Origin: an uncultured Rhizobiaceae group bacterium
GTDB lineage: Bacteria > Pseudomonadota > Alphaproteobacteria > Rhizobiales > Rhizobiaceae
Direction: 5' to 3'
DNA: 64,000 bases
Assembly: GCA_938010435.1 (NCBI GenBank)
Contig: CALLUS010000014.1
Location: 186,001-250,000 of the forward strand
Position 1 is the stretch's first letter, and each line of letters begins with the position of its first letter. The notes under the pieces are model-generated. The model ran no database searches. It was not told the DNA's origin and was given only the letters and a program-made list of their open reading frames with translations. Of the stretch, positions 48,993 to 58,001 are shown piece after piece. The translations under genes and the position numbers were made by a program.

Positions 48993-50645
48993 TTAGCGGC
49001 CTAACGGCTTGAAATGAATCCGTTTTGGCGTAAGCGCATTATCGCCAAGACGGCGAATTTTATCTTTCTCGTAATCTTCAAAGTTGCCTTCGAACCATTC
49101 CACATGGCTGTCACCTTCGAATGCCAACATGTGCGTTGCCAAACGGTCGAGGAACATGCGGTCGTGCGAAATGATGACAGCGCAGCCGCCAAACTCTTCC
49201 AACGCATCTTCCAGCGCTGACAAGGTTTCAGTGTCGAGGTCATTGGTCGGTTCATCGAGTAGAAGCACGTTGGCGCCGGACTTCAACATCTTTGCCAAGT
49301 GAACGCGATTGCGTTGACCACCGGAAAGCGTGCCCACTTTTTGCTGTTGATCACCTTTGCGGAAATTGAACGATCCCACATAAGCGCGACTGTTCACTTC
49401 GTGTTTGCCAAGTTTAATCACTTCGGCTCCGCCAGATATTTCTTCCCAAACGGTTTTCTCAGGATCGAGTGAATCGCGAGACTGATCCACATAGCCAAGC
49501 TTCACCGTTTCACCGATACGCATTGTACCGCTATCAGGCTTCTCGGATTCTGTAATCATTTTAAAGAGTGTGGATTTACCAGCGCCGTTGGGACCGATAA
49601 TGCCCACGATGCCGCCAGCGGGCAGTTTGAAAGAAAGGTTTTCGATCAACTGTCTATCACCGAAACCTTTGCCTACATTTTCAGCCTCAATAACAACCTG
49701 GCCCAAACGTTCAGCCACAGGAATAACGATTTGTGTATCTGTCGGTTTGCGCTGATCTGCTGCTTCCACCAATTCATTATATTTGTTGATACGTGATTTG
49801 GATTTAGCCTGACGTGCTTTAGGTGACGTACCCATCCATTCACGCTCACGATCCAACTGGCGCATACGGCTGTCTTGCTCGCGACCTTCTTGCATCATCC
49901 GTTTCTTTTTCTTTTCCAAATAGGCAGAATAATTGCCTTCGTATGGAATGCCTTGGCCACGGTCGAGTTCAAGAATCCAGCCGGTGACATTGTCAAGGAA
50001 GTAACGGTCGTGGGTTACGATCATCACAGCGCCTTTGAAGTCGCGCAGATGTTTTTCAAGCCATGACACGGTTTCCGCGTCCAAATGGTTGGTCGGTTCG
50101 TCAAGCAAAAGAAGGTCCGGTTCAGAAAGCAACAGGCGACAAAGCGCAACGCGGCGGGCTTCCCCGCCGGACAATGGCTTCACATCTGCTTCTGGTGGCG
50201 GGCAACGCAACGCATCCATCGCCATTTCAACCTTGGCGTCCAAATCCCAAAGGCCTTCCGCATCAATCTGATCTTGAAGCTTTGCACCTTCGTCCGCGGT
50301 TTCATCGGAATAGTTCATCATGAGTTCGTTATAACGGTCGATGATATCGGTTTTTTCTTTCAAACCGACCATGATGTTTTCTTTGACGTTCTTATCTGGG
50401 TCAAGTTGCGGCTCTTGTTCCAAATAACCAACCTTGGCCCCGTCAGCGACCCAAGCCTCACCTGTCCATTCTTTGTCGATCCCGGCCATGATTTTCAGCA
50501 AAGTCGATTTACCTGCGCCATTGGGGCCAAGCACACCAATTTTTGCATCCGGATAGAACGACAAATGCACATTATCGAGCACTTTTTTGCCACCGGTATA
50601 GAGCTTGGTCAGGCCCTGCATGTGATAGATAAATTGGCGTGCCAT
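48993..50645 (-). CDS. ettA: Energy-dependent translational throttle protein EttA (ABC-F)
   Basis: A 550-residue ABC-F ATPase that binds the ribosomal E site and gates elongation according to energy state. It has two ABC domains with Walker A loops (GPNGAGKSTLLKIM and GPNGAGKSTLFKM), signature motifs LSGGEARRVALCR and LSGGQRNRVHLAK and Walker B blocks LLLDEPTNHLD and LLLDEPTNDLD, joined by a long basic linker (about residues 240-320). There are no membrane segments. Full length with an MARQFIYHMQGLTK start as in EttA. Confidence 0.96.
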   Translation of the reverse strand: MARQFIYHMQGLTKLYTGGKKVLDNVHLSFYPDAKIGVLGPNGAGKSTLLKIMAGIDKEWTGEAWVADGAKVGYLEQEPQLDPDKNVKENIMVGLKEKTDIIDRYNELMMNYSDETADEGAKLQDQIDAEGLWDLDAKVEMAMDALRCPPPEADVKPLSGGEARRVALCRLLLSEPDLLLLDEPTNHLDAETVSWLEKHLRDFKGAVMIVTHDRYFLDNVTGWILELDRGQGIPYEGNYSAYLEKKKKRMMQEGREQDSRMRQLDREREWMGTSPKARQAKSKSRINKYNELVEAADQRKPTDTQIVIPVAERLGQVVIEAENVGKGFGDRQLIENLSFKLPAGGIVGIIGPNGAGKSTLFKMITESEKPDSGTMRIGETVKLGYVDQSRDSLDPEKTVWEEISGGAEVIKLGKHEVNSRAYVGSFNFRKGDQQQKVGTLSGGQRNRVHLAKMLKSGANVLLLDEPTNDLDTETLSALEDALEEFGGCAVIISHDRMFLDRLATHMLAFEGDSHVEWFEGNFEDYEKDKIRRLGDNALTPKRIHFKPLGR

Positions 50646-50800
50646 GGGGAATTTCTCCGCGTATCTGAGAGACGGCGATCAGAGTCGCAAACTGTCTGGA
50701 ATTTATTGTGTCTCATGTAGCTGCTGAAGCCCATGAAAACAAGGCAATAGCGCCGCCGTATGCAAAAGGTTAGTCTTGTCGCAAAAATAAACATGGGCAA

Positions 50801-51742
50801 ATGGCTATGAACGATTTTTCTTGGAACGCTGAAACGCGAAAATCAGTCACTGGCGCTGAATTGCACTTGTTCAGTTGCGCGCCTAAAGAACCTAAAGCCT
50901 TCATTCAGATCAATCACGGCATGGCCGAACACGCTGGGCGCTATGAACGGTTTGCTGAGGCATTATTTGACGCAGGGTTTGGCGTATACGCCCACGACCA
51001 TCGTGGCCACGGCCAAACAATATCATCAGATTCAGCACAAGGCATGTTTGCGGCAAAAGACGGCTGGACCAAAGTCCTATCAGATGTGGGAGAGATCAAT
51101 TCGTACATTCGTATCGCCCATCCAAATACACCCACCGTCTGTTTCGGACACTCTATGGGGTCGATCATTGCATTCAATTTCGCTCTACAGAACCCGGAAG
51201 GAATACAAGGGCTCGCCCTCTGGAATGCGGGCGTTGATACAGGTCTTTTGTCGGCAATTTACGGAGCGCTTTTAAAGACAGAGCGTTTTTTCAAAGGCTC
51301 TGATGTACCAAGCGGCATTGCCAAAAAACTGACATTCGACGCCTGGAACAAAGCCTTCACCCCGAACCGCACAGAGTATGATTGGTTGTCGCGCGATGAA
51401 ACTGAAGTCGATAAATACATCATCGATCCCATGTGCGGTTTCGATGTAACCATTGGTCTTTGGCTCGATGTATTGAATGGAATCAATTTTGCAGCGAATG
51501 ACACCAACATGGGTGAATTAAACAAGAAATTACCAATTCATTTACTGGCAGGAGACAAAGACCCATGCACAGAAAGTGGTAAATCCATTGCTAACATTGA
51601 AGCCAGAATGCAGAAAAACGGGCTTTCAAATGTGACCTTCGAATTGCTGAAAAACACACGGCACGAAAGTTTGAACGAGTTGAACCGCCATGAAACCACG
51701 TCAAAATTTATTGAATGGCTGGAGACTCAATTTAGTGGTTAG
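50801..51742 (+). CDS. Alpha/beta hydrolase (lysophospholipase/monoacylglycerol lipase-like)
   Basis: A 313-residue hydrolase of the Hydrolase_4 group. The oxyanion-hole region HGMAEHAGRY, then VYAHDHRGHGQT, the nucleophile Ser in VCFGHSMGS, a late Asp in LLAGDKDP and the catalytic His near KNTRHESLNE form a complete triad. PldB and monoglyceride lipases share this pattern. No signal peptide, so cytosolic. It stands alone, divergent from ettA and convergent with the CoA-transferase gene. Confidence 0.9.
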   Translation: MAMNDFSWNAETRKSVTGAELHLFSCAPKEPKAFIQINHGMAEHAGRYERFAEALFDAGFGVYAHDHRGHGQTISSDSAQGMFAAKDGWTKVLSDVGEINSYIRIAHPNTPTVCFGHSMGSIIAFNFALQNPEGIQGLALWNAGVDTGLLSAIYGALLKTERFFKGSDVPSGIAKKLTFDAWNKAFTPNRTEYDWLSRDETEVDKYIIDPMCGFDVTIGLWLDVLNGINFAANDTNMGELNKKLPIHLLAGDKDPCTESGKSIANIEARMQKNGLSNVTFELLKNTRHESLNELNRHETTSKFIEWLETQFSG

Positions 51743-51751
51743 GGTGAGCCG

Positions 51752-52975
51752 TTACACCACTCCAGTGTCCTTTAAAGACTGAATGTCTTCTGCGCTTTTT
51801 CCCAGCACCCGTTGCAGCACATCATCGGTGTCTTCACCCACAATTGGTGGCGCTTTTTTGTATTCAATTTCTGTTTCTGAAAACTTGAGTGGGTTGGCAA
51901 TTCCTGGAACTTTTCCAGCCGTGGGATGATCCAATTCTAACTTCATGCCTCTGGCCAAAACCTGCGGGTCTTCAAACACTTGAGCGATATTGTTAATCGG
52001 ACAAGCAGGAACATTGTTAGCAGGAAGTTCCTTCAACCAATGAGCAGCGGGTTGTTTGATTGTTTCCCCATTGATCAACTCGGCCAAAGCCACTCGGTTT
52101 TTATTGCGCAACGACATTTTCAAAAACCGTTCATCAGCCGGCAAATCTGGTCGTCTAATGACTCTGCACAGATCCACAAACTGCGTGTCATTGCCAGTGG
52201 CAATAATGAAAGGTTGATCGGAACCGTCAAATGGCTGGTAGGGTGATAGATTTGGATGCCAAGACCCCGTGCGCTTCGGCACATTTCCCGTCACGAGGTG
52301 ATTAAAGCCCTGGTTCACCAAACCAGACACCTGAGTATCGAGCAACGCGATGTCGATATGTTGTCCTTCACCCGTCTTTTCGCGATGATATAACGCGGCC
52401 AGCATTCCGATACCACCCATCATGCCAGTTTGAAGGTCGCAAACGCCCACACCCACACGCATAGGCCCTGCTCCTGCTTCGCCATCTTCATGGCCAGTGA
52501 TGCTCGTCAAACCAGCGCGGGCTTGAATCAGATAATCATAACCCGGTTGTGCAGCGTCCGGTCCCGTTTGGCCAAAACCTGTGATAGACAGATAGATCAA
52601 GCCCGGATTAATGGCTTTCAGACTTTCATAGTCCAGCCCCATTTTCTTCAAACCACCAACTTTAAAATTCTCAACGAGAAAGTCTGCGCTTTTCACCAAC
52701 TCCCGAACGATATTGGCACCTTCATCAGAGGCAATGTCGAGCGTAAGTGAATATTTACCCCGATTGGCCGCAAGATAATATCCGGCTTCCGCAGTTTCAT
52801 TACCGTCTTCGTCTTTCAACCATGGCGGCCCCCATTGGCGGGTATCATCGCCTTTAATTGGTCGTTCAACCTTGATTACTTCCGCTCCAAGGTCAGCCAA
52901 AGTCTGGGTTAAACTTGGTCCAGCAAGAATACGTGAAAGGTCGACGACACGAAGTCCGGTGAGAGGTCCAGCCAT
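51752..52975 (-). CDS. Class III CoA-transferase (CaiB/BaiF family)
   Basis: A 407-residue CoA-transferase. It begins with PLTGLRVVDLSRILAGPSLTQTLADLGAEVIKVERP, the classic family start, and has DYLIQARAGLTSITG and the catalytic Asp region near residue 170 (MRVGVGVCDLQTGMMGG). Family members move CoA between carboxylic acids such as formyl/oxalyl, carnitine or succinyl donors; the substrate is not predictable. ATG 52975 is used. A hotdog thioesterase gene is divergently transcribed 97 bases away, so both may act in acyl-CoA metabolism. Confidence 0.92.
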   Translation of the reverse strand: MAGPLTGLRVVDLSRILAGPSLTQTLADLGAEVIKVERPIKGDDTRQWGPPWLKDEDGNETAEAGYYLAANRGKYSLTLDIASDEGANIVRELVKSADFLVENFKVGGLKKMGLDYESLKAINPGLIYLSITGFGQTGPDAAQPGYDYLIQARAGLTSITGHEDGEAGAGPMRVGVGVCDLQTGMMGGIGMLAALYHREKTGEGQHIDIALLDTQVSGLVNQGFNHLVTGNVPKRTGSWHPNLSPYQPFDGSDQPFIIATGNDTQFVDLCRVIRRPDLPADERFLKMSLRNKNRVALAELINGETIKQPAAHWLKELPANNVPACPINNIAQVFEDPQVLARGMKLELDHPTAGKVPGIANPLKFSETEIEYKKAPPIVGEDTDDVLQRVLGKSAEDIQSLKDTGVV

Positions 52976-53072
52976 GAACAAGCCTAGTATCTGATTGAAG
53001 ATTGCAAATTGACGTTCTTCTTAACCCGTGCAGGATAGCAAGAACAGATTTCATTGCAGAGCACACAAAGAA

Positions 53073-53504
53073 ATGACCAACAAGGATAACGAACTGGCAA
53101 AGGCAATCGGTTCCAAAATGCTGGAAAGCGACAATGCTTCCAAACACTTAGGCATTGCGATCGAAGAGGTTCGGTTGGGCTACGCTCGGCTTTCAATGGC
53201 GGTGACACAATCCCATGTAAATGGTCACAAAGTTGCCCATGGCGGATTAATATTCACACTGGCCGACAGTGCATTTGCTCTCGCCTGCAACAGTTACAAT
53301 CAGAACGCTTTGGCTCAACACTGTACAATTACATTCACAGCACCGGGCCAATTGGGAGACCAATTGATGGCCGAAGCCATCGAACGTCACAATGCCGGGC
53401 GCTCAGGAATCTATGATGTCAAAGTTACCAATCAAAACGCTGATTTAATTGCAGAATTTAGAGGAAACTCACGTACCATAAAGGGGCAACATTTCCCGAA
53501 TTGA
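53073..53504 (+). CDS. PaaI-type hotdog acyl-CoA thioesterase
   Basis: A 143-residue hotdog-fold protein. The family core HVNGHKVAHGGLIFTLADSAFALACN contains the HGG-x-I motif and the catalytic acidic residue on the central helix; the C-terminal strand is RSGIYDVKVTNQNADLIAEF. PaaI relatives hydrolyse hydroxyphenylacetyl-CoA and similar thioesters; no phenylacetate genes are nearby, so the substrate is open. ATG 53073 is preferred over a GTG 45 bases upstream. It is divergent from the CoA-transferase gene. Confidence 0.9.
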   Translation: MTNKDNELAKAIGSKMLESDNASKHLGIAIEEVRLGYARLSMAVTQSHVNGHKVAHGGLIFTLADSAFALACNSYNQNALAQHCTITFTAPGQLGDQLMAEAIERHNAGRSGIYDVKVTNQNADLIAEFRGNSRTIKGQHFPN

Positions 53505-53547
53505 CCATGAAATTGATCCTAATGACTGATTGTGCTACTTATTACCT

Positions 53548-53808
53548 ATGAAAACACTCGCAGCAATCGTCGCGTATAGTTTCTTAGCCACCCAAGGCGC
53601 GTCACTGGCCGTGGCTCAGGAAAAATTTCTCAAACGCCCAAAAGCTGCAAAGCCGGAATGTTTTTGCACAGACCGTTTGGGCAAGCGCAAAGAATTGGGC
53701 GATATAATTTGCCTTACTGTTGGCGGACGCTCCTATGAAGCAAAATGTATCATGGCTCAAAACAATCCGTTCTGGCGCGACCTGAATCGCGGCTGCATGT
53801 CTTCATAA
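53548..53808 (+). CDS. Small secreted cysteine-rich protein of unknown function
   Basis: An 86-residue protein with a signal peptide (MKTLAAIVAYSFLATQGASL, cut near VAQ). The mature part of about 62 residues has five cysteines (ECFC, IIC, KC and a late GC), which suggests disulfides in the periplasm or a bound metal. Similar short ECFCTDRLGKRKELGD-like proteins occur in alphaproteobacteria, but I know no function. Monocistronic, 43 bases after the thioesterase gene. Confidence 0.65.
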   Translation: MKTLAAIVAYSFLATQGASLAVAQEKFLKRPKAAKPECFCTDRLGKRKELGDIICLTVGGRSYEAKCIMAQNNPFWRDLNRGCMSS

Positions 53809-53901
53809 GTCGCTGATTCACAATCGGCTTCGAAGATGAGGTTTTTAAGTCATGACCAGCCTTAATCCCTAGACGAACATTGAATTTGCAGGCATGAATT
53901 G

Positions 53902-54831
53902 GTGGTGAACACAAACACCTCCCCTCAGCCATTGTCGCGAAACACAGTCCTGCTTGGTGTGGGATGGATGATTGTATCAACTCTCATGTTCGTGGCTGTC
54001 ACTGGCATTGTGAGGCACATGGGGTCATCACTCCCCGCAGCAGAAGCTGCCTTCATTCGGTATGCCTTCGGATGCTTGATCCTGTTGCCCAGTTTTTGGC
54101 GTTTGTACAAAACACCACCATCTGCTGCCCTAATGAAAGTGTTCACAGCACGCGGTTTTGCTCACGCTTTTGGGGTCACTCTCTGGTTCTATGCCATGGC
54201 CCGCATCCCCATCGCGGAAGTGACTGCCATTGGGTACGTCACGCCAATTTTCATCACCTTGGGCGCAGCTCTATTTTTGGGAGAAAAACTGCGGTTGCGG
54301 CGAATTATGGGCGTTTTAGCAGGTTTGGTTGGCGCGATTGTGATTTTGCGTCCGGGCTTCAACGAAATATCCATCGGGCAACTGGCTCAATTGGGCACTG
54401 CCCCCATGTTTGCCATCTCCTACCTGCTCACAAAATCTCTGACCAACCGCACTGACGCGCCAACAATCGTGGCTATGTTGACCTTGTTCTGCACACTCTT
54501 CTTGTTTCCCATGGCTATTTGGGACTGGCAAACACCCACCCATAACGATTTATTTTGGCTGTTCATCACCGCTTTGTGCGCGACATTTGGCCATTTTGCG
54601 ATGACACAAGCTTTGGCCGCAGCGCCCATATCGGTTACGCAACCCGTCACCTTTCTACAATTGGTATGGGCCTCACTGTTGGGAATACTGGTTTTTGATG
54701 AAGCTCTTGATCCGTTTGTTATTTTGGGCGGAACAATCATCGTCTGTGCCGCTACCTTTATTTCGCATCGCGAAGCCCAGTTGAACCGCAAATTACGGTC
54801 TGTGCCTGCGTCAGCAACAAAACTTCAATAG
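53902..54831 (+). CDS. EamA/DMT-superfamily transporter
   Basis: A 309-residue carrier with about ten membrane segments and two EamA repeats. The first has SSLPAAEAAFIRYAFGCLIL and ARIPIAEVTAIGYVTPIFITL, close to S-adenosylmethionine or riboflavin exporters of rhizobia, and the second ends QPVTFLQLVWASLLGILVFDE. No ATG precedes the first membrane segment: TTG 53899, GTG 53902 and GTG 53905 are candidates, with AGG 6-12 bases upstream. It is followed after 28 bases by a secreted hydrolase gene. Confidence 0.9.
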   Translation: MVNTNTSPQPLSRNTVLLGVGWMIVSTLMFVAVTGIVRHMGSSLPAAEAAFIRYAFGCLILLPSFWRLYKTPPSAALMKVFTARGFAHAFGVTLWFYAMARIPIAEVTAIGYVTPIFITLGAALFLGEKLRLRRIMGVLAGLVGAIVILRPGFNEISIGQLAQLGTAPMFAISYLLTKSLTNRTDAPTIVAMLTLFCTLFLFPMAIWDWQTPTHNDLFWLFITALCATFGHFAMTQALAAAPISVTQPVTFLQLVWASLLGILVFDEALDPFVILGGTIIVCAATFISHREAQLNRKLRSVPASATKLQ

Positions 54832-54859
54832 ACAGCATATTCTGGGTTATGCTGTCTGC

Positions 54860-55747
54860 ATGGTGATTTTCAGAACGATTCTGGTTATATTTATATTGTG
54901 TTTTGCGCAAACCGCTTCGGCGCAATCCATTCAGTTAAAACCCCACAAAGATGCGCTTTTTGCCTATCCAAAAGTCTTGGAATCCGCCCGTAACGGAAAC
55001 TATCTGCGTTTGGATTACATCAAAGCGCGGGATATCTATGAGCGTGATGAAATCCCCCTTCGCAGGGCCCATTTCAAATATGTTGACCGCGGGATAAGAT
55101 GGTCAAGGCGAGTGCGGAGTTACGCCTCACCGAACGGCAAATTCAAATTTTTCTCGACAGGCAAATACCGCAGTGGTGCAAAAATGACTGTCGTGTGGGT
55201 ACACGGGCAAGGCGGCAACCGCTTTCAAGGGGTAAATGACTGGACTTTTGGCGGAAATTTCAATCGCCTACAAAACTTAATGGTAAAAAACTCCGGCGTA
55301 TTGTTGTCACCAGAGTTTACAGATTTCAAAGACAAGGGCGCGCAAGACATAGCGGCTCTAATCAATGAATTTCGCAGACGGTCACCCGATACCAAGCTCA
55401 TAGTCGCCTGTGGCTCCATGGGTGGTGGCATTTGTTGGCGATTGGCAAGTTCCAAGCAAATGGCACCCATGATTTCCGGCATGTTTATCTTAGGTTCCCA
55501 TTGGTACGATGATTTTCTCAATTCAGCTGCCGTAAAAGAAAGGGAGCGTTCCTTCCCACTTTATTTCGGCCACGGAAGTTGGGACACTGTGTTTAAACCA
55601 GAGCGTCAAAAGAGTTTCTACGAAGCCATATTGAAGAAAAATCCATCTTATCCGGTACGTTTCACCATGTTTGAAACTGGAAAACACGGCACTCCCATTC
55701 GAATGGTCGACTGGCGCCGTGAACTGAACTGGATGCTGAGTTATTAA
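54860..55747 (+). CDS. Secreted alpha/beta hydrolase-like protein
   Basis: A 295-residue periplasmic protein: a signal peptide (about 1-21, cleavage after TASA), then an alpha/beta hydrolase fold. VVWVHGQGGNR resembles the oxyanion-hole HG motif, VACGSMGGGICWRL carries the nucleophile Ser in G-S-M-G, an Asp follows in FGHGSWDTVF and a His in ETGKHGTPIRM completes a triad. Substrate unknown. It lies 28 bases after the EamA gene and may be cotranscribed with it. Confidence 0.8.
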   Translation: MVIFRTILVIFILCFAQTASAQSIQLKPHKDALFAYPKVLESARNGNYLRLDYIKARDIYERDEIPLRRAHFKYVDRGIRWSRRVRSYASPNGKFKFFSTGKYRSGAKMTVVWVHGQGGNRFQGVNDWTFGGNFNRLQNLMVKNSGVLLSPEFTDFKDKGAQDIAALINEFRRRSPDTKLIVACGSMGGGICWRLASSKQMAPMISGMFILGSHWYDDFLNSAAVKERERSFPLYFGHGSWDTVFKPERQKSFYEAILKKNPSYPVRFTMFETGKHGTPIRMVDWRRELNWMLSY

Positions 55748-55854
55748 CAGCGCATTCTGCAAATGTGACAAAACGTTCCTTTTTATAAAAACCCGTTGAG
55801 TCTCAACCCCGTATCTGTTCTTACATAACGGAAACTCACGAAGCACAGTTTAAC

Positions 55855-57204
55855 ATGCAATCCCAAAACATCGCCGTCATAGGTTCAGGCATTTCAGGCT
55901 TATCTTCCGCCTGGCTTTTGAGCAAAAAACACAATGTCACTTTGTTCGAATCGGACGATAGGATTGGTGGTCATACCAACACCGTTACAATCGAGAGCAA
56001 CGGTAAAACTGTGCCTGTTGATACTGGATTTATATGTTTCAACGAGGCCACTTACCCAAACCTGACAGCACTGTTCAAACATCTCGGTGTTAAAGTGCAT
56101 CCAACAGATATGAACTTCGCCGCTTCCATAGCCAATGGCGCTTATGAATATGCAGGCGGAACTTACACAGGTTTAATCGGCCAACCGTCCAACATTTTCA
56201 AACCACGTCACTGGTCGATGGTGAAAGACATATTGCGGTTCTTCAAAGAAGCGCCAAAAGATCTAGCAACGCTGAGTGAAAGCGAAAACCTGTCCCAGTA
56301 CCTCAAACGCAATAATTATTCGACATATTTCGTTGACGCTCATCTGCTTCCTATGGCCGCCGCAATTTGGTCCAGTCGTCTTGAAGATATGATGGATTAT
56401 CCAGCCCGCGCATTCATTCAGTTTTTCCAGAATCATGGTCTGTTGCAAGTCGAAGGTCGTCCGAAATGGGGAACCGTCGATGGCGGATCTCGCCAATATG
56501 TGGAAAAAATTCTGGCCGACGCCAGCTTTTCCGTAAAAACAAATTCACCAGTAGAAACCATTGTTCGCCGCCCTAACGGTGTAACTGTAAAGACAAAAGA
56601 GGGCACAGCTCACGAATTTGACCAAGTGGTTGTCGCATCCCATGGCGACCAAGCTCTTGCAATGCTAGACACGCCCACCACCGAAGAAACGAACCTTCTC
56701 GGATGTTTCAAATATGCCAAAAACCATGCTGTTCTGCATCGCGACCGCAAACTTATGCCCAAACGCCGTTTAACATGGGCCAGTTGGAACTACCTCGACT
56801 TTGCAAACAAGTTGGACCAACCACGTAAAGAAGCCAAAGACCTGTGCGTGACGTACTGGATGAACTCGTTGCAAAATCTAGCAACGAAAGAACAAATATT
56901 TGTCACCTTGAACCCGTCTGAAAACATCAGAATCGAAAAAGTGGATGCCCGATTTGACTATATGCATCCGCTTTTCGATACTTCAGCCATGCGTGCTCAA
57001 AAAGAATTGTGGTCTCTCCAAGGTGTAAACAGGACTTGGTTCTGTGGCGCTCATTTCGGCGCAGGCTTTCACGAGGATGGATTACAAAGTGGTCTAGCTG
57101 TTGCTGAACAATTGGGCGGCATTCGTCGCCCTTGGGAAGTTAAAGACGAATCCGGCCGCATTCATGTTCACGCTGCAAATGAACGACTTCAGGCAGCCGA
57201 GTGA
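55855..57204 (+). CDS. Flavin amine oxidase-like protein (COG2907)
   Basis: A 449-residue FAD protein with NIAVIGSGISGLSSAWLLSKK, the ESDDRIGGHTNTV ribose-binding block, VDTGFICFNEATYPNLTALF and a late FCGAHFGAGFHEDGLQSGLAVAEQL flavin contact. COG2907 proteins sit with DUF1365 and Cfa-like methyltransferase genes in the singlet-oxygen (sigma-E/ChrR) regulons of alphaproteobacteria and have been tied to modified (cyclopropane or furan) fatty acids. The TGA overlaps the next ATG by one base, so the two proteins are coupled. Substrate not proven. Confidence 0.88.
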   Translation: MQSQNIAVIGSGISGLSSAWLLSKKHNVTLFESDDRIGGHTNTVTIESNGKTVPVDTGFICFNEATYPNLTALFKHLGVKVHPTDMNFAASIANGAYEYAGGTYTGLIGQPSNIFKPRHWSMVKDILRFFKEAPKDLATLSESENLSQYLKRNNYSTYFVDAHLLPMAAAIWSSRLEDMMDYPARAFIQFFQNHGLLQVEGRPKWGTVDGGSRQYVEKILADASFSVKTNSPVETIVRRPNGVTVKTKEGTAHEFDQVVVASHGDQALAMLDTPTTEETNLLGCFKYAKNHAVLHRDRKLMPKRRLTWASWNYLDFANKLDQPRKEAKDLCVTYWMNSLQNLATKEQIFVTLNPSENIRIEKVDARFDYMHPLFDTSAMRAQKELWSLQGVNRTWFCGAHFGAGFHEDGLQSGLAVAEQLGGIRRPWEVKDESGRIHVHAANERLQAAE

Positions 57205-58001
57205 TGTTTTCTTCTGCTTCAATCTATCACGGCAAAGTCGTGCACAAACGATTGAGACCAAAGGAACACAAACTTCAATACAGCGTGTTTTCGCTTGCGT
57301 GTGATGTTGACCAGTTGAAAAACACAGCGATGAAATCGAGGTTTTTCAGCCTGAATGCATTCAACCTGTTCAGTTTAGCGGAAAAGCAACACGGCCATCG
57401 CGATGGAACATCACTGAGCGAATTTGCTTGGGATCAAGTGAGGACCGCTGGTTTGGATGGTCAAGTCAAACGGGTTGTCGTCTATTTTTATCCAAGAATA
57501 TTGGGCTTCGCATTCAACCCGCTCACTGTCTATTTCTGTTTAGACGAGGCTGAGCAGCCGCTCTTGATGATCTATGAAGTGCGCAATACGTTTGGTGAAA
57601 ATCTCACCTACGTTCTACCCGCAGGCGAAAATCGTAACGGAACTTACACGCATTCGATCGATAAGCAGTTTTATGTTTCGCCATTCAACAATGTGGAAGG
57701 TGACTATGACTTTCATGTGCGCAGCCAGCACAATGAAACAACGATCGGGGTCGCTCTTCGAACCGAAGATGGCCCGGTTCTACGCACCCACTTTCGTGGT
57801 GTTCGAACAGAGTTTTCTGACGTAGCTTTGCTGAAAGCATTTTTCAGTTATCCTCTAATGACATTGAAAATCGTTGCCGGCATTCATTGGGAAGCGTTGA
57901 AAATCTGGCGCAAAGGCCTCAAGCTCAAAGATCACCCACCCGCGCCACCTGAACGTATCGTCTATGGCAGCGGTTTGCGCACTTCTAAACCAAGCGTTTG
58001 A
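57204..58001 (+). CDS. DUF1365 protein
   Basis: A 265-residue protein of the DUF1365 family, which opens with YHGKVVHKRLRPKEHKLQYSVF and contains FYPRILGFAFNPLTVYFCLD, the NTFGENLTYVLPAG block and a FHVRSQHN segment. It is the standard partner of the COG2907 flavoprotein and belongs to the same fatty-acid modification module in other alphaproteobacteria; biochemical role unknown. Start at ATG 57204 within TGATG. The expected third member, a Cfa-like methyltransferase, does not follow; a convergent SDR gene overlaps its end by 17 bases. Confidence 0.88.
   Translation: MFSSASIYHGKVVHKRLRPKEHKLQYSVFSLACDVDQLKNTAMKSRFFSLNAFNLFSLAEKQHGHRDGTSLSEFAWDQVRTAGLDGQVKRVVVYFYPRILGFAFNPLTVYFCLDEAEQPLLMIYEVRNTFGENLTYVLPAGENRNGTYTHSIDKQFYVSPFNNVEGDYDFHVRSQHNETTIGVALRTEDGPVLRTHFRGVRTEFSDVALLKAFFSYPLMTLKIVAGIHWEALKIWRKGLKLKDHPPAPPERIVYGSGLRTSKPSV

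Noticed and set aside
53894-53908. Tiny frame M-N-W-W-stop overlapping the EamA start, as a tryptophan-responsive leader
   Set aside because: Too short to judge, with no attenuator hairpins and no link to tryptophan; most likely chance.
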